DNA of 64,000 nucleotides, from positions 868,001-932,000 of the forward strand of contig NZ_CAMKGL010000001.1 in assembly GCF_946227985.1 (NCBI RefSeq), given 5' to 3'. Origin of the DNA: Serratia quinivorans (lineage in GTDB: Bacteria; Pseudomonadota; Gammaproteobacteria; Enterobacterales; Enterobacteriaceae). Under the pieces are notes generated by a model. The model did not search any database and was not told where the DNA came from. It worked only from the letters and a program-made list of their open reading frames with translations. Shown here in pieces: positions 35,669 through 44,892 of this stretch. Each line of letters begins with the position of its first letter. The stretch's first letter is position 1. A program made the position numbers and the translations under genes.

Positions 35669-37372
35669 ATGCAGTGGAAATCTCTCCAGGCGCTTACGCC
35701 CGGTTTGACGCATTTATTAGGATATCAACGCAGTTGGCTCAAACCGGACATCCGCGCCGGGCTTTCCGTCGCCGCTGTGGCATTGCCGGTAGCGATTGCC
35801 TACGCCGAATTGGCCGGAGTCAGTCCGATAGTGGGGTTATATTCCTGTATTTTGCCGATGGTAGCCTACGCATTTTTTGGCTCATCACGCCAACTGATTG
35901 TGGGGCCGGATGCGGCGACCTGCGCGGTCATTGCCGCCGTCGTGACCCCGTTGGCGGCGGGTAATATGGAACGCCACTGGCAATTGACCATCATGATGAC
36001 GGCGATAATGGGTGCCTGGTGTCTGCTGGCCAGCCGCTTCAAGCTGGGCGCATTAGCCGATTTACTTTCACGGCCGATACTCAGCGGTTTGCTGAACGGC
36101 GTGGCGATTACCATCATGGTCGATCAGATTGGCAAGGTGTTCGGATTTGGCGTGCATCAGGCGCAGTTGATCGAGCGTATTTATGCGCTGCCAGGCAACC
36201 TGATGCACAGTGATTGGCTGACCATGGCGGTTTCGTTACTGGCTTTAGTTACGCTGATCGGGTTTAAAAAATGGCGGCCCAACTGGCCCGCACCTTTATT
36301 TGCCATTGTTCTGGTCACGTTTGTTACCTGGGCAGGTGGGTTGCAACAGCATGGTGTGGTGACGGTCGGCGGTTTTAGTGATGTCTTGCCGATAGTGCAG
36401 TGGCCGGATTTTCAACCGGGTTTGCTACGTGACATGGTGATCCCGGCGCTTAACCTGGCCGTGGTCAGCTTTGTCAGCATGATGCTGACCGCACGAAGCT
36501 TTGCGGCGAAAAACGGCTATGAGGTGAATGCGGATGCCGAATTTCGTGCGCTTGGCTTGGTGAATATCGTCTCGGCGCTGTCGCAGGGGTTCGCCATCAG
36601 CGGGGCAGATTCGCGCACTGCGGTTAACGATGCCAACGGCGGCAAGAGCCAACTGGTATCGATCATTGCGGCGGCGGTGATTGCCTTCGTGCTGTTGTTC
36701 CTGATGGCACCGCTACAGTTTATTCCGGTCGCGGGGTTGGGCGTGGTGCTGATGTACGCCGCCTGGTCGCTGTTGGATATTCGTGGCATCTGGATCATGC
36801 GGCGTCGCAATGCCCAGGCCTTCCGGCTGGCGATGTTTACCTTCCTTAGCGTATTGCTGGTGGGGGTGATCAGCGGTATTGGCCTGGCAGTTTTACTGGG
36901 TCTGATGCAGTTCCTGCGTACGGTATTTCGCCCGACGGAACAGCTGCTGGGCGTTAATGACGAAGGCATGATCCATTCGATGGGCAACAATAACGGCATT
37001 AAAGCGGTGCCCGGTGTGATGATGTATCGCTTCAATTCGCCGCTGACCTATTTCAATGTGGCGTATTTCAAACGGCGGATCCTGAACCTGGTGGACAGCA
37101 CACCGTTCCAGCCGCGTTGGGTGGTGGTGGATGCCGTTGCCAGCTTTACCCATGCCGATATCAGCGTACTGGCGGCCATCGACGAATTGAAACGTGATTT
37201 GTTACAGCGTAACGTGAAGTTGGTATTGGCAGGACGGCGAACCGAGCTGACGCGCTGGTTCCGCATCAATAGGTTGGGGCGCGATCGAGAGTTGATACTG
37301 GTGCCGGACTTGTACCTGGCGCTGAAGCTGATTCAAAGTAAGGAGCAGGCGGAACCCGCTGTGGCTCAATAA
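35669..37372 (+). CDS. SulP/SLC26-family anion transporter with STAS domain
   Basis: A 567-residue membrane protein. The membrane domain (about 25-420) begins LKPDIRAGLSVAAVALPVAIAYAELAG and has the SulP motif GVSPIVGLYSCILPM. The cytoplasmic STAS domain at the C-terminus (about 455-550) contains VVVDAVASFTHADISVLAAIDEL. Family members carry sulphate, bicarbonate or dicarboxylates, and the substrate is not predictable here. The start at 35669 (MQWKSLQALTPGL) follows GGAA. It is inserted between yciB and yciC relative to E. coli, on the opposite strand to both. Confidence 0.88.
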   Translation: MQWKSLQALTPGLTHLLGYQRSWLKPDIRAGLSVAAVALPVAIAYAELAGVSPIVGLYSCILPMVAYAFFGSSRQLIVGPDAATCAVIAAVVTPLAAGNMERHWQLTIMMTAIMGAWCLLASRFKLGALADLLSRPILSGLLNGVAITIMVDQIGKVFGFGVHQAQLIERIYALPGNLMHSDWLTMAVSLLALVTLIGFKKWRPNWPAPLFAIVLVTFVTWAGGLQQHGVVTVGGFSDVLPIVQWPDFQPGLLRDMVIPALNLAVVSFVSMMLTARSFAAKNGYEVNADAEFRALGLVNIVSALSQGFAISGADSRTAVNDANGGKSQLVSIIAAAVIAFVLLFLMAPLQFIPVAGLGVVLMYAAWSLLDIRGIWIMRRRNAQAFRLAMFTFLSVLLVGVISGIGLAVLLGLMQFLRTVFRPTEQLLGVNDEGMIHSMGNNNGIKAVPGVMMYRFNSPLTYFNVAYFKRRILNLVDSTPFQPRWVVVDAVASFTHADISVLAAIDELKRDLLQRNVKLVLAGRRTELTRWFRINRLGRDRELILVPDLYLALKLIQSKEQAEPAVAQ

Positions 37373-37376
37373 ACAA

Positions 37377-37398
37377 AAGGCACGCCGAAGCGTGCCTT
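37377..37398. terminator. Left copy of the duplicated sulP/yciC terminator hairpin
   Basis: A 22-bp perfect stem-loop with stem AAGGCACGC / GCGTGCCTT and loop CGAA. It starts four bases after the transporter stop and is identical to 37529-37550. Its sequence is unrelated to the hairpins flanking copy A. Confidence 0.9.
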
Positions 37399-37528
37399 CA
37401 GACTACTGACAAAGCCCGTTATTAGGGAGAGCGTGCCGAAGGGGTCGTAGCGGCTTGCCCGCCGGAGTGCCCCTCGGTGCGCTAGGCCCGGGTATCTCGG
37501 ATTCAAAGACAACTTTGTCATCAAACTC
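37399..37528. mobile_element. 130-bp terminator-inserted element, copy B
   Basis: 129 of 130 bases are identical to 12591-12720, in the same orientation in this window, and the element is bounded on each side by the 22-bp local terminator hairpin. The inner terminal repeats are perfect in this copy (TGACAAAG inward from both ends). Like copy A it sits between two convergent genes (the SulP transporter and yciC). Because the flanking duplicated sequence differs between sites while the element does not, the flanks are target-site duplications and not part of the element. Confidence 0.85.
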
Positions 37529-37550
37529 AAGGCACGCCGAAGCGTGCCTT
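37529..37550. terminator. Right copy of the duplicated sulP/yciC terminator hairpin
   Basis: Base-for-base the same hairpin as 37377-37398, followed by a short T stretch (TTGGATTT). It is the distal terminator for the transporter gene and the first hairpin reached from yciC. Confidence 0.88.
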
Positions 37551-37569
37551 TTGGATTTCTAACGGAAGA

Positions 37570-38322
37570 TTAGCTGCGCAGCAGCATATACAGACGGAAC
37601 AGGTAAATCAGCAACAGGGCCGAAACCAGGTTGCTCAGGGCGGTCAGCACCACGCTGGCGACGTTCGGGGTCAGCACTGAAAGGTGGCTCACCATAAACA
37701 GCACCAGCAGCTTGGCTGCCAGCCACAACATCATTGCCGGAACAATCACCCGCGCATTGGCGAAGGCCAACTTGCAGCTCAGTTTAATCGAGGCGAATAC
37801 GCCTTTCTTGTCGGTAGCGGTAATCACCGGAGCCAGCGAGAAGGCGATCGCCATGATCACGCCCGGCACCACAAACAGCGTCAGGCCCAGCTGGATCAAC
37901 AGCGTGCAGATAAACAACAGCAGCAGTAAACGCGGCAGTTCCGGCGCGGAAGCTCCGATAGCGCGCAGCGCGCTGATGCGTTGCCCCTGAGAAACCAGAC
38001 GAATCAATGTCAGCATCCCGCCAACCAGCAACACGTTGCCCACTAATGCGGAAAAAGTGGCGGCGGCTGAAACCTTCAATAACACCATTTGTTGCTCAGG
38101 CGTCATTTGTTGAATGATTTCCTGGATCCCCATACCGGCGGATGCAGCAAAGTCACCTTCCGTTGCGCTCAGGATCTTCAACTGTTCGATGTCAGGGCTG
38201 AAAGCCTGATTGAGCAGCACAGAAATGAACGCGGTCAACAGCGCCAGCATCAGGATACTGGTCAGTTGGTTACGGAAAAAATTAAAACTGTCACGGTACA
38301 ACGTGTTGGCCGTGATAGGCAT
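37570..38322 (-). CDS. yciC: YciC, UPF0259 inner membrane protein
   Basis: A 250-residue protein with about six hydrophobic segments ([42 protein letters not shown], and so on). It begins [22 protein letters not shown], typical of YciC. No reaction is known. Its transcript runs through hairpin and element copy B before the distal hairpin with its T tract. ompW lies divergently upstream. Confidence 0.93.
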   Translation of the reverse strand: MPITANTLYRDSFNFFRNQLTSILMLALLTAFISVLLNQAFSPDIEQLKILSATEGDFAASAGMGIQEIIQQMTPEQQMVLLKVSAAATFSALVGNVLLVGGMLTLIRLVSQGQRISALRAIGASAPELPRLLLLLFICTLLIQLGLTLFVVPGVIMAIAFSLAPVITATDKKGVFASIKLSCKLAFANARVIVPAMMLWLAAKLLVLFMVSHLSVLTPNVASVVLTALSNLVSALLLIYLFRLYMLLRS

Positions 38323-38519
38323 GCAGACTCCTTGGCATCGAGAAACAGAGATAAGTCAAAATCAGTGGGCGATTGTACCCTGTTCCAGGCCGCTGTGGCA
38401 CCCCGCGAAGTGCACTGTGACGATTTCTTCTGCAATCTGCTTTATCGCTAACCTTTGCCACCTTTCAAGCTGCGTTCCTGCGTCTTAACATGCAGATAAT
38501 TTGCAACAAAAGGCATTTT
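38323..38519. other. Upstream region of yciC
   Basis: About 200 bp with no gene. The yciC promoter must lie here, but I could not assign convincing boxes. Confidence 0.35.
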
Positions 38520-38533
38520 TTGATTCAGATCAA
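38520..38533. promoter_or_regulatory. Perfect FNR box upstream of ompW
   Basis: TTGATTCAGATCAA matches TTGATnnnnATCAA at every defined position. It lies 144 bp before the ompW start. E. coli ompW is activated by FNR without oxygen, which supports the assignment. Two more dyads follow, TGATC...GATCA around 38599-38616 and ATACC...GGTAT around 38622-38640. Their binding proteins are unknown. Confidence 0.7.
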
Positions 38534-38676
38534 TCCTTGATTTATTAGCCTCTTAGGTAACCTTGTTTTTAGTAGGAATTAAAACTTTTACACATAAGAT
38601 GTGATCTCGATGGGATCATAAATACCCGTAAGTAGGTATATTCCCCTGGATGATAACCACACAAATGGAATGGATA

Positions 38677-39321
38677 ATGAAAAAGACAACTCTGGTGGTA
38701 TTGGCGGCAATGATGGCCCCTATGTTGGCAAGTGCGCATCAGGCAGGCGATTTTCTGTTCCGCGCAGGCGCTGCTACTGTGCGACCAAATGCCGGATCGG
38801 ACGACGTGTTGGGGCAAGGCTCATTCAGTGCCGACAATAATACCCAGCTTGGTCTGACCTTCGGCTATATGGTAACGGACAATATTGGCGTCGAACTGCT
38901 GGCCGCAACGCCGTTTCGTCACAAGGTAGGGCTGAACGGTTCTGCGGTGAACGGGGATATCGCAACGGTACGCGACCTGCCGCCGAGCCTGATGGCGCAA
39001 TACTATTTCGGCGACAAGCAGGACAAACTGCGTCCGTACCTGGGGCTGGGCGTTAACTACACCACCTTCTTCGATGAGAAATTCAACGATAACGGTAAAA
39101 GCGCAGGGCTGAGCAACCTGAGTTTGAAAGACTCCTGGGGCGTAGCCGCGCAGGCGGGCCTGGATTACAACCTGGATGAGCACTGGATGCTGAATATGTC
39201 AGTGTGGTGGATGAACATCGAAACCAAAACTCGCTTTGACGATGCGGACGGTAATCATCACAGCATTGATACACGTTTGGATCCGTGGGTGTTTATGTTC
39301 GGGGCAGGGTATCGCTTCTGA
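38677..39321 (+). CDS. ompW: Outer membrane protein OmpW
   Basis: A 214-residue eight-stranded beta-barrel. The signal peptide MKKTTLVVLAAMMAPMLASA is followed by HQAGDFLFRAG. Strands alternate with aromatic girdle residues and the protein ends with the insertion signal GYRF. OmpW forms a narrow hydrophobic channel and is a colicin S4 receptor in E. coli. The start at 38677 fits the signal peptide; the ATG at 38650 would add nine odd residues. Confidence 0.95.
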   Translation: MKKTTLVVLAAMMAPMLASAHQAGDFLFRAGAATVRPNAGSDDVLGQGSFSADNNTQLGLTFGYMVTDNIGVELLAATPFRHKVGLNGSAVNGDIATVRDLPPSLMAQYYFGDKQDKLRPYLGLGVNYTTFFDEKFNDNGKSAGLSNLSLKDSWGVAAQAGLDYNLDEHWMLNMSVWWMNIETKTRFDDADGNHHSIDTRLDPWVFMFGAGYRF

Positions 39322-39335
39322 CAGGGATGAAACAG

Positions 39336-39367
39336 GGAGGCGCACGCAGCGCCTCCGTTTTATTTTT
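39336..39367. terminator. Terminator between ompW and the BON lipoprotein gene
   Basis: GGAGGCGC / GCGCCTCC with an ACGCA loop is followed by GTTTTATTTTT on the plus strand. Confidence 0.85.
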
Positions 39368-39368
39368 A

Positions 39369-39683
39369 CTACTTGATATTCATGACGTTTTCAACGGATT
39401 TCACACCCGCTACGCCACGAGTCACCTGCACCGCGCGGTTGGCATCGGCGCTTGAACTGACAAAGCCGCTCAGTTGCACACGACCTTTAAAGGTCTCGAC
39501 ACTGATTTCGGTGGACTTGATGGTTTTATCCGCCAGCAGCGCTGACTTCACCTTGGTCGTCACTACCGTATCGTCAATATAACCGCCAGTCCCTTCAGAT
39601 TTCGCTGTTGGCGCGCAGGCACTCACTGCGAATGCCACAACGGCTGCCATGCATAAGACCGAAAGGGTTTTAAATAGCTTCAT
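39369..39683 (-). CDS. BON-domain lipoprotein
   Basis: A 104-residue protein. The lipobox is VSAC with cysteine 23 after a hydrophobic signal, so it should be lipid-anchored. The remaining 75 residues are one BON domain (DDTVVTTKVKSALLADKTIKSTEISVETFKGRVQLSGFV...VKSVENVM). It is related to OsmY and DolP (YraP), which have two BON domains. These proteins act at the envelope under osmotic or membrane stress. No E. coli counterpart occupies this site, to my knowledge. Confidence 0.85.
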   Translation of the reverse strand: MKLFKTLSVLCMAAVVAFAVSACAPTAKSEGTGGYIDDTVVTTKVKSALLADKTIKSTEISVETFKGRVQLSGFVSSSADANRAVQVTRGVAGVKSVENVMNIK

Positions 39684-39867
39684 AAATTACTCTCCATGCA
39701 ATGTTATTGTTGAAACTACATTCGGGTTTTCACCTGAAAACGTAGCGCATTTCCCCAAATAAAGAAATGCCCGACGCGCAGGGTTAATTGTGAGACAAGA
39801 ATCAGGTTTGTTCAAATCCAAGGTGTAAAAAAAATAGCACAACTTTGAAGAGAAACAATATGTTAAC

Positions 39868-39894
39868 AACGGGCATAGGTTATCTACGCCCGTT
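39868..39894 (-). terminator. Hairpin downstream of trpA
   Basis: AACGGGC at 39868-39874 pairs with GCCCGTT at 39888-39894. On the minus strand it is followed by a modest T-rich stretch (GTTAACATATTG), so it would be an incomplete terminator. Confidence 0.65.
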
Positions 39895-39903
39895 GCTGGT
39901 CAA

Positions 39904-40710
39904 TTATGCCCGGGTTGCAGCTTTCATTTCACTGACGAAGGTCGACAATTGCGCCAGCATTTCGGCCGGTTGCGTATGGTTTTGCTCGATAATCTTGACG
40001 ATCGCCGAACCGGATATCGCCCCAGCAGCCCCGGCCTGCAGCGCATCACGCACCTGGGCCGGCTCAGAGATACCAAAGCCCTGCAGCGGTGGTGCAGCAT
40101 GGTATTCACGCAGTTTGTTCACCAGATGATGCAGTGGCAACTGGGCGCGGCTTTCGGTTCCGGTTACGCCTGCACGTGACAGCAGGTAAGTGTAGCCCCG
40201 GCCATGTGAGGAGATTTCACGCAGTAAATCGTCGTCAGCATTTGGCGGGCAGATAAAGATTGGCGCAATACCATGACGGATAGCGGCGGCACGGAAAGGC
40301 GCGGACTCTTCATACGGCACGTCGGCAATCAGCACCGAGTCTACGCCCACTTCGGCACAGCGTTGGTAAAACGCATCGATCCCCTTATGGAACACCAGGT
40401 TGGCGTACATCAGCAGGCCGATAGGAATACTGGGATGTTTCTGGCGGATGGCCGCCAGCATGTCGAAACACTGAGTCGGCGTAACGCCAGAGGCGAATGC
40501 ACGCAGCGCCGCACTTTGAATGGTTGGGCCGTCAGCCAGTGGGTCAGAGAACGGGATTCCCAATTCCAACGCGTCGGCACCGGCTTCAACCAGGGTGTCG
40601 ATGATTTGCAATGACAGTGCCGGGTCAGGATCGCCGAGGGTCACGAACGGGACGAAGGCGCCTTCCTTGTTGCTTGCCAGGCGGTTGAACAGTTGCTGGT
40701 AACGTTCCAT
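39904..40710 (-). CDS. trpA: Tryptophan synthase alpha chain
   Basis: A 268-residue TIM-barrel enzyme cleaving indole-3-glycerol phosphate to indole. The catalytic Glu ([11 protein letters not shown]) and Asp (ADVPYEES) are present. Indole is channelled to TrpB. Its start codon overlaps the trpB stop at 40710, giving coupled translation. It is the last trp gene. Confidence 0.97.
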   Translation of the reverse strand: MERYQQLFNRLASNKEGAFVPFVTLGDPDPALSLQIIDTLVEAGADALELGIPFSDPLADGPTIQSAALRAFASGVTPTQCFDMLAAIRQKHPSIPIGLLMYANLVFHKGIDAFYQRCAEVGVDSVLIADVPYEESAPFRAAAIRHGIAPIFICPPNADDDLLREISSHGRGYTYLLSRAGVTGTESRAQLPLHHLVNKLREYHAAPPLQGFGISEPAQVRDALQAGAAGAISGSAIVKIIEQNHTQPAEMLAQLSTFVSEMKAATRA

Positions 40711-41900
40711 CAGATTTCTCCCCGTGCTTTCAGAATGTCGTGAACGGTAAATATGTCTTTGTCGCCGCGGCCGGACAGGTTAACCACCAGGATCTGTTCC
40801 TTTTGCGGTGTTTCACGGATCATTTTCAGCGCATGCGCCAGAGCGTGGGAAGACTCCAGCGCCGGGATAATCCCTTCACTACGCGACAGTGCTTTGAATG
40901 CGTCCAGCGCTTCGTCATCGGTAATCGATACGTACTCGGCGCGACCGATACTGTTCAGATAGGCGTGCTGCGGCCCAACGGAAGGGAAGTCCAGCCCGGC
41001 AGAAATGGAATAGGACTCTTCAATCTGGCCTTCGGAAGTCTGCATCATCGGCGCTTTCATGCCGAAATAGATACCGACGTGGCCGTGTTTCAACGGCGCG
41101 CCGTGTTGGCCGGTTTCGATACCCAGGCCGGCAGGCTCAACGCCGATCAGCCCCACGCTGGTATCATCGATAAAGTCGGCAAACATGCCGATAGCGTTGG
41201 AGCCGCCACCCACGCAGGCCAGCACCGCATCCGGCAGGCGGCCTTCACGTTCCAGCATTTGCGCCTTGGTTTCTTCACCGATCATACGTTGGAACTCACG
41301 CACGATAGTAGGGTACGGGTGTGGGCCAGCAGCGGTGCCTAACATATAGTGGGCGGTTTCGTAGCTGCCGGACCAGTCGCGCAGCGCTTCGTTACAGGCG
41401 TCTTTCAGCGTAGAAGAACCGCTGTGTACCGGGATCACTTCCGCACCCATCAGGCGCATGCGGAATACGTTAGGTGACTGGCGTTCAATATCTTTGGCAC
41501 CCATATAGATGCGGCATTTCAGACCGAGCAAGGCACAGGCCAGGGCCGAGGCCACGCCATGTTGACCGGCACCGGTTTCGGCGATGATTTCGGTTTTACC
41601 CATGCGTTTGGCCAACAATGCCTGACCCAACACCTGGTTGGTTTTGTGCGCACCGCCGTGCAGCAAGTCTTCACGCTTCAGGTACAGCTTGGTTTTGGTA
41701 CCGGCAGTGAGGTTTCTGCACAGCGTCAGCGCCGTTGGGCGACCGGCGTAATTTTTTAGCAGGTCGATAAATTCAGCCTGAAACTCTGGATCGCGCTGGG
41801 CGCTGACAAAGGCTTCTTCCAGTTGTTTTAAGGCCGGCATCAGAATCTGCGGCACATATTGGCCACCAAATTCGCCGAAGTAGGGGTTAAGCAGCGTCAT
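40710..41900 (-). CDS. trpB: Tryptophan synthase beta chain
   Basis: A 396-residue PLP enzyme joining indole and serine. The PLP lysine lies in [10 protein letters not shown], the phosphate-binding loop is [10 protein letters not shown], and the catalytic glutamate is in the AETGAGQHG segment. It forms the alpha2beta2 complex with TrpA. It starts 31 bp after trpCF and overlaps trpA by one base. Confidence 0.98.
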   Translation of the reverse strand: MTLLNPYFGEFGGQYVPQILMPALKQLEEAFVSAQRDPEFQAEFIDLLKNYAGRPTALTLCRNLTAGTKTKLYLKREDLLHGGAHKTNQVLGQALLAKRMGKTEIIAETGAGQHGVASALACALLGLKCRIYMGAKDIERQSPNVFRMRLMGAEVIPVHSGSSTLKDACNEALRDWSGSYETAHYMLGTAAGPHPYPTIVREFQRMIGEETKAQMLEREGRLPDAVLACVGGGSNAIGMFADFIDDTSVGLIGVEPAGLGIETGQHGAPLKHGHVGIYFGMKAPMMQTSEGQIEESYSISAGLDFPSVGPQHAYLNSIGRAEYVSITDDEALDAFKALSRSEGIIPALESSHALAHALKMIRETPQKEQILVVNLSGRGDKDIFTVHDILKARGEI

Positions 41901-41931
41901 TATAGTTCCCGTTATTATCCGTTAATGATCT

Positions 41932-43296
41932 TCAGTAAGCGCGCAGGGTCTGGAACACCGCCGCCAGGCGGGCAGGATCCTTAATGCCGGGCTGGCTCTC
42001 AACGCCGGAGTTAAAGTCCAGACCGGCACAGCCGAGTTTGGCCGCGTCAACACAGTTGTCCGCGCCCAGGCCACCGGCCAGCATCACGTTTTCAAGGTTT
42101 TCGCCGTGCAGTACCGACCAGTCGAAACGCTGCCCGGTACCGCCCGCGCCGTTGTCCAGCAGATAGCGGTCAACGTACTGCAAATCGCGCTTTGGCAAAT
42201 GGTCTTTTACGCTCAGCGCCTTCCAAATTTGGCAGTCGGTCGGCAGTTCGGCACGCAAGGCGGTGATATAAGCTTGATCTTCAGCGCCGTGCAGTTGCAC
42301 CGCTTTCAGGCCCAGGCGCTCGACGCTTTGTACTACCGTTTCTACCTGTGCGTCACAGAACACGCCGACGTATTTTAGCGGTGCGCCGGAAATGACTTCA
42401 CGGGCACGATTGATATCAACATAGCGCGGCGAGCGCCCGACAAAAATCAAACCACCGTAGACGGCACCGGCCTGATAAGCCGCGGCAGCATCCTGCGGGC
42501 GGGTCAATCCGCAGACTTTATTGTCGCCCAGTATCACCCGACGCACGGCGGCGCGCAGGTCTGTTTCTGACATTAATGCGCTGCCAATCAGGAAACCGTT
42601 GGCAAAGTGGCTCAATTCGCGGATCTGACCGTAATTGTTGATGCCGGACTCGCTGATCACCGTCACGCCGTGTGGCACACGTGGCGCCAACTGACGGGTG
42701 CGATCCAGGTCGATACTCAGGTCGCGCAGGTCACGGTTATTGATGCCCACCACGCGCGCTTCCAGAGCAATGGCCCGTTGCAGTTCTTCTTCACTGATCA
42801 CTTCGGTTAGCACGCCCATGTTCAGGCTATGGGCCACTGCGGCTAGCTGGCGGTATTGTTCGTCGTTAACCACCGACAGCATCAGCAGGATGGCATCGGC
42901 CTGGTAGAAACGTGCCAGATAGATCTGATACGGATCGATAATGAAATCTTTGCACAGCACCGGCTGTGTCACAGTTTTGCTGACCAGCGGCAGAAAATCG
43001 AAACTGCCCTGGAAGTATTTTTCGTCGGTCAACACCGAGATTGCCGAGGCAAAATCTTTGTAGACCGACGCTATTTCTACCGGATCGAAGTTTTCGCGGA
43101 TCAACCCTTTGGAAGGGGATGCCTTTTTACATTCAAGAATAAACGCCGTTCTGGCTCCCTCTAACGCGTGGTAAAAACCGCGTTCACTTGGGACGATTTC
43201 ATTTTGAAAACTGGCCAATGGCTGTTGTTGCTGTCGTGCTGCGACCCATTGCGCTTTGTCACGAACAATCTTGTTGAGCACGGTTTCCTGCATCAT
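41932..43296 (-). CDS. trpC: Bifunctional indole-3-glycerol phosphate synthase / PRA isomerase
   Basis: A 454-residue fusion. The IGPS domain (about 1-255) has ECKKASPSKG and the LCKDFIIDPYQI catalytic-lysine segment. The phosphoribosylanthranilate isomerase domain (about 256-454) has KVCGLTRPQDA with its cysteine, and DNGAGGTGQRFDW. It carries out two consecutive steps of tryptophan synthesis. A double ATG opens the frame; the first is used as in E. coli. It abuts trpD with no gap. Confidence 0.97.
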   Translation of the reverse strand: MMQETVLNKIVRDKAQWVAARQQQQPLASFQNEIVPSERGFYHALEGARTAFILECKKASPSKGLIRENFDPVEIASVYKDFASAISVLTDEKYFQGSFDFLPLVSKTVTQPVLCKDFIIDPYQIYLARFYQADAILLMLSVVNDEQYRQLAAVAHSLNMGVLTEVISEEELQRAIALEARVVGINNRDLRDLSIDLDRTRQLAPRVPHGVTVISESGINNYGQIRELSHFANGFLIGSALMSETDLRAAVRRVILGDNKVCGLTRPQDAAAAYQAGAVYGGLIFVGRSPRYVDINRAREVISGAPLKYVGVFCDAQVETVVQSVERLGLKAVQLHGAEDQAYITALRAELPTDCQIWKALSVKDHLPKRDLQYVDRYLLDNGAGGTGQRFDWSVLHGENLENVMLAGGLGADNCVDAAKLGCAGLDFNSGVESQPGIKDPARLAAVFQTLRAY

Positions 43297-44295
43297 TTAT
43301 CCTCTTGCTGCCAGTGCGGTGACACGCTCGTAAGCTTGCCCGCTGTGAATCATGTCCATTGCCTGCTGCGCATTTTGGCGCAGGTCTTCATGCCCGAATA
43401 ACTTCAACAGCAGCGCCACATTAGCGGCTACCGCAGCGGCGTGCGCCGGGTCACCTTTACCTTGTAACAACCTTGCCAGAATGTCACGATTTTCTTCCGG
43501 CGTACCGCCCAGCAGGGCTTCCAGCGGATAGCTTTGCAGCCCGAAGGACTGTGGCGTTAACTGATAGCTTTCAATTTCACCGTTGTTCAGTTCGGCCACG
43601 TGGGTAGTTGCATGGATCGCGACTTCGTCCATACCGCCGCCGTGCACCACGGCCGCCCGTTGATAACCGAGCACGCGCAGGGTTTCGGCAATCGGCAGCA
43701 CCAGTTCCGGGCTGTAAACGCCGATAAGCGCCAGAGGTGGACGTGCCGGGTTGATCAACGGGCCGAGCACGTTGAACACCGTGCGGGTTTTCAACTGCTG
43801 GCGTACCGGCATCGCATGGCGGAATCCGGTGTGGTACTGCGGGGCGAACAGGAAGCACACGCCCAGTTCGTCCAGCGCCTTACGCGCTTCGTCTGCCGGT
43901 AAATCCAGACGAATGCCAAATGCTGCCAGTAGATCCGATGAACCCGACCGGCTGGAAACGCTACGGTTGCCGTGTTTGGCCACTTTGGCGCCGCATGCCG
44001 CCGCCACAAAGGCGCTGGCGGTGGAGATATTAATGCTGTTGGTGCCGTCACCCCCGGTGCCGACGATATCGGCAAACGGGTAGTCCGGGCGCGGGAACGG
44101 CAGGGCATCGGCCAGCAATGCCTTGGCTGCACCGGCGATCTCTTCCGGGTGTTCGCCGCGAATCTTCATGCTGATCAGCGCGGCGGCCAGTTGGCTTGGC
44201 TCCAGTTCACCGCGCACAATGGCGCTGAATAATTGCTGGCTTTCCTGCTGGTTCATCGACTCTGAACGGTACAGCTTTTCAAGAATAGTTTGCAT
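43297..44295 (-). CDS. trpD: Anthranilate phosphoribosyltransferase
   Basis: A 332-residue monofunctional TrpD. The PRPP site is [16 protein letters not shown], the anthranilate region [17 protein letters not shown]. It adds phosphoribose to anthranilate. In E. coli this domain is fused behind TrpG, but here it is a separate gene 15 bp after trpG with its own start, as known for Serratia. Confidence 0.97.
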   Translation of the reverse strand: MQTILEKLYRSESMNQQESQQLFSAIVRGELEPSQLAAALISMKIRGEHPEEIAGAAKALLADALPFPRPDYPFADIVGTGGDGTNSINISTASAFVAAACGAKVAKHGNRSVSSRSGSSDLLAAFGIRLDLPADEARKALDELGVCFLFAPQYHTGFRHAMPVRQQLKTRTVFNVLGPLINPARPPLALIGVYSPELVLPIAETLRVLGYQRAAVVHGGGMDEVAIHATTHVAELNNGEIESYQLTPQSFGLQSYPLEALLGGTPEENRDILARLLQGKGDPAHAAAVAANVALLLKLFGHEDLRQNAQQAMDMIHSGQAYERVTALAARG

Positions 44296-44310
44296 CGTCG
44301 TTTCCCCTCG

Positions 44311-44892
44311 TTATTTCGCCAGCGCCCAGGCCAGAGTCTGCTCAAGCAAACGTGCGCCGTGGGTGGTCAGGATCGATTCCGGATGGAACTGGAAACCGCA
44401 TACGCGATGCTGGTCATTACGGACTGCCATCACCATTTCGCCAAACTGGGCGTTAACGGTGAGTTCGGTCGGAATATTGCTGCCAACCAGTGAGTGGTAG
44501 CGTGCCACCGGCAAGGGATTCACCATACCGGCAAACATGCCTTCACCATCGTGGCTGATTGCCGAGGCCTTGCCATGCAAGATCTCGCCGGCCTGGCCGA
44601 CGTGGCCGCCGTAGGCTTCGACAATCGCCTGATGCCCCAGACAGATGCCGATAATCGGCAACTGGCCACGCAGGCGCTGCAACAACTCCGGCATACAGCC
44701 GGCCTCGGACGGCGTACCCGGACCCGGTGACAGCATCAGCACCGGCTTTTCAAACTGCTGCAGGCGTTCGATAATCACGTCGGCAGAAATCTGGTTACGG
44801 TAAATCACTACCTGATGACCGCTGGCGCGCAGTTGATCGACCAGGTTGTAGGTAAAGGAATCGACGTTATCGAGCAGCAAGATATCGGCCAT
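44311..44892 (-). CDS. trpG: Anthranilate synthase glutamine amidotransferase
   Basis: A 193-residue class I glutamine amidotransferase. It has the nucleophile cysteine in GICLGHQAI, and His/Glu in FQFHPES. It supplies ammonia to TrpE. Its ATG overlaps the trpE stop (TGATG), ensuring equal amounts. It ends with a true stop before trpD, so it is not a broken E. coli-type TrpGD fusion. Confidence 0.97.
   Translation of the reverse strand: MADILLLDNVDSFTYNLVDQLRASGHQVVIYRNQISADVIIERLQQFEKPVLMLSPGPGTPSEAGCMPELLQRLRGQLPIIGICLGHQAIVEAYGGHVGQAGEILHGKASAISHDGEGMFAGMVNPLPVARYHSLVGSNIPTELTVNAQFGEMVMAVRNDQHRVCGFQFHPESILTTHGARLLEQTLAWALAK

Noticed and set aside
43297-44892. A frameshifted TrpGD fusion
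   Set aside because: Both trpG and trpD have complete domains, proper stops and starts, and the split arrangement is normal for Serratia.
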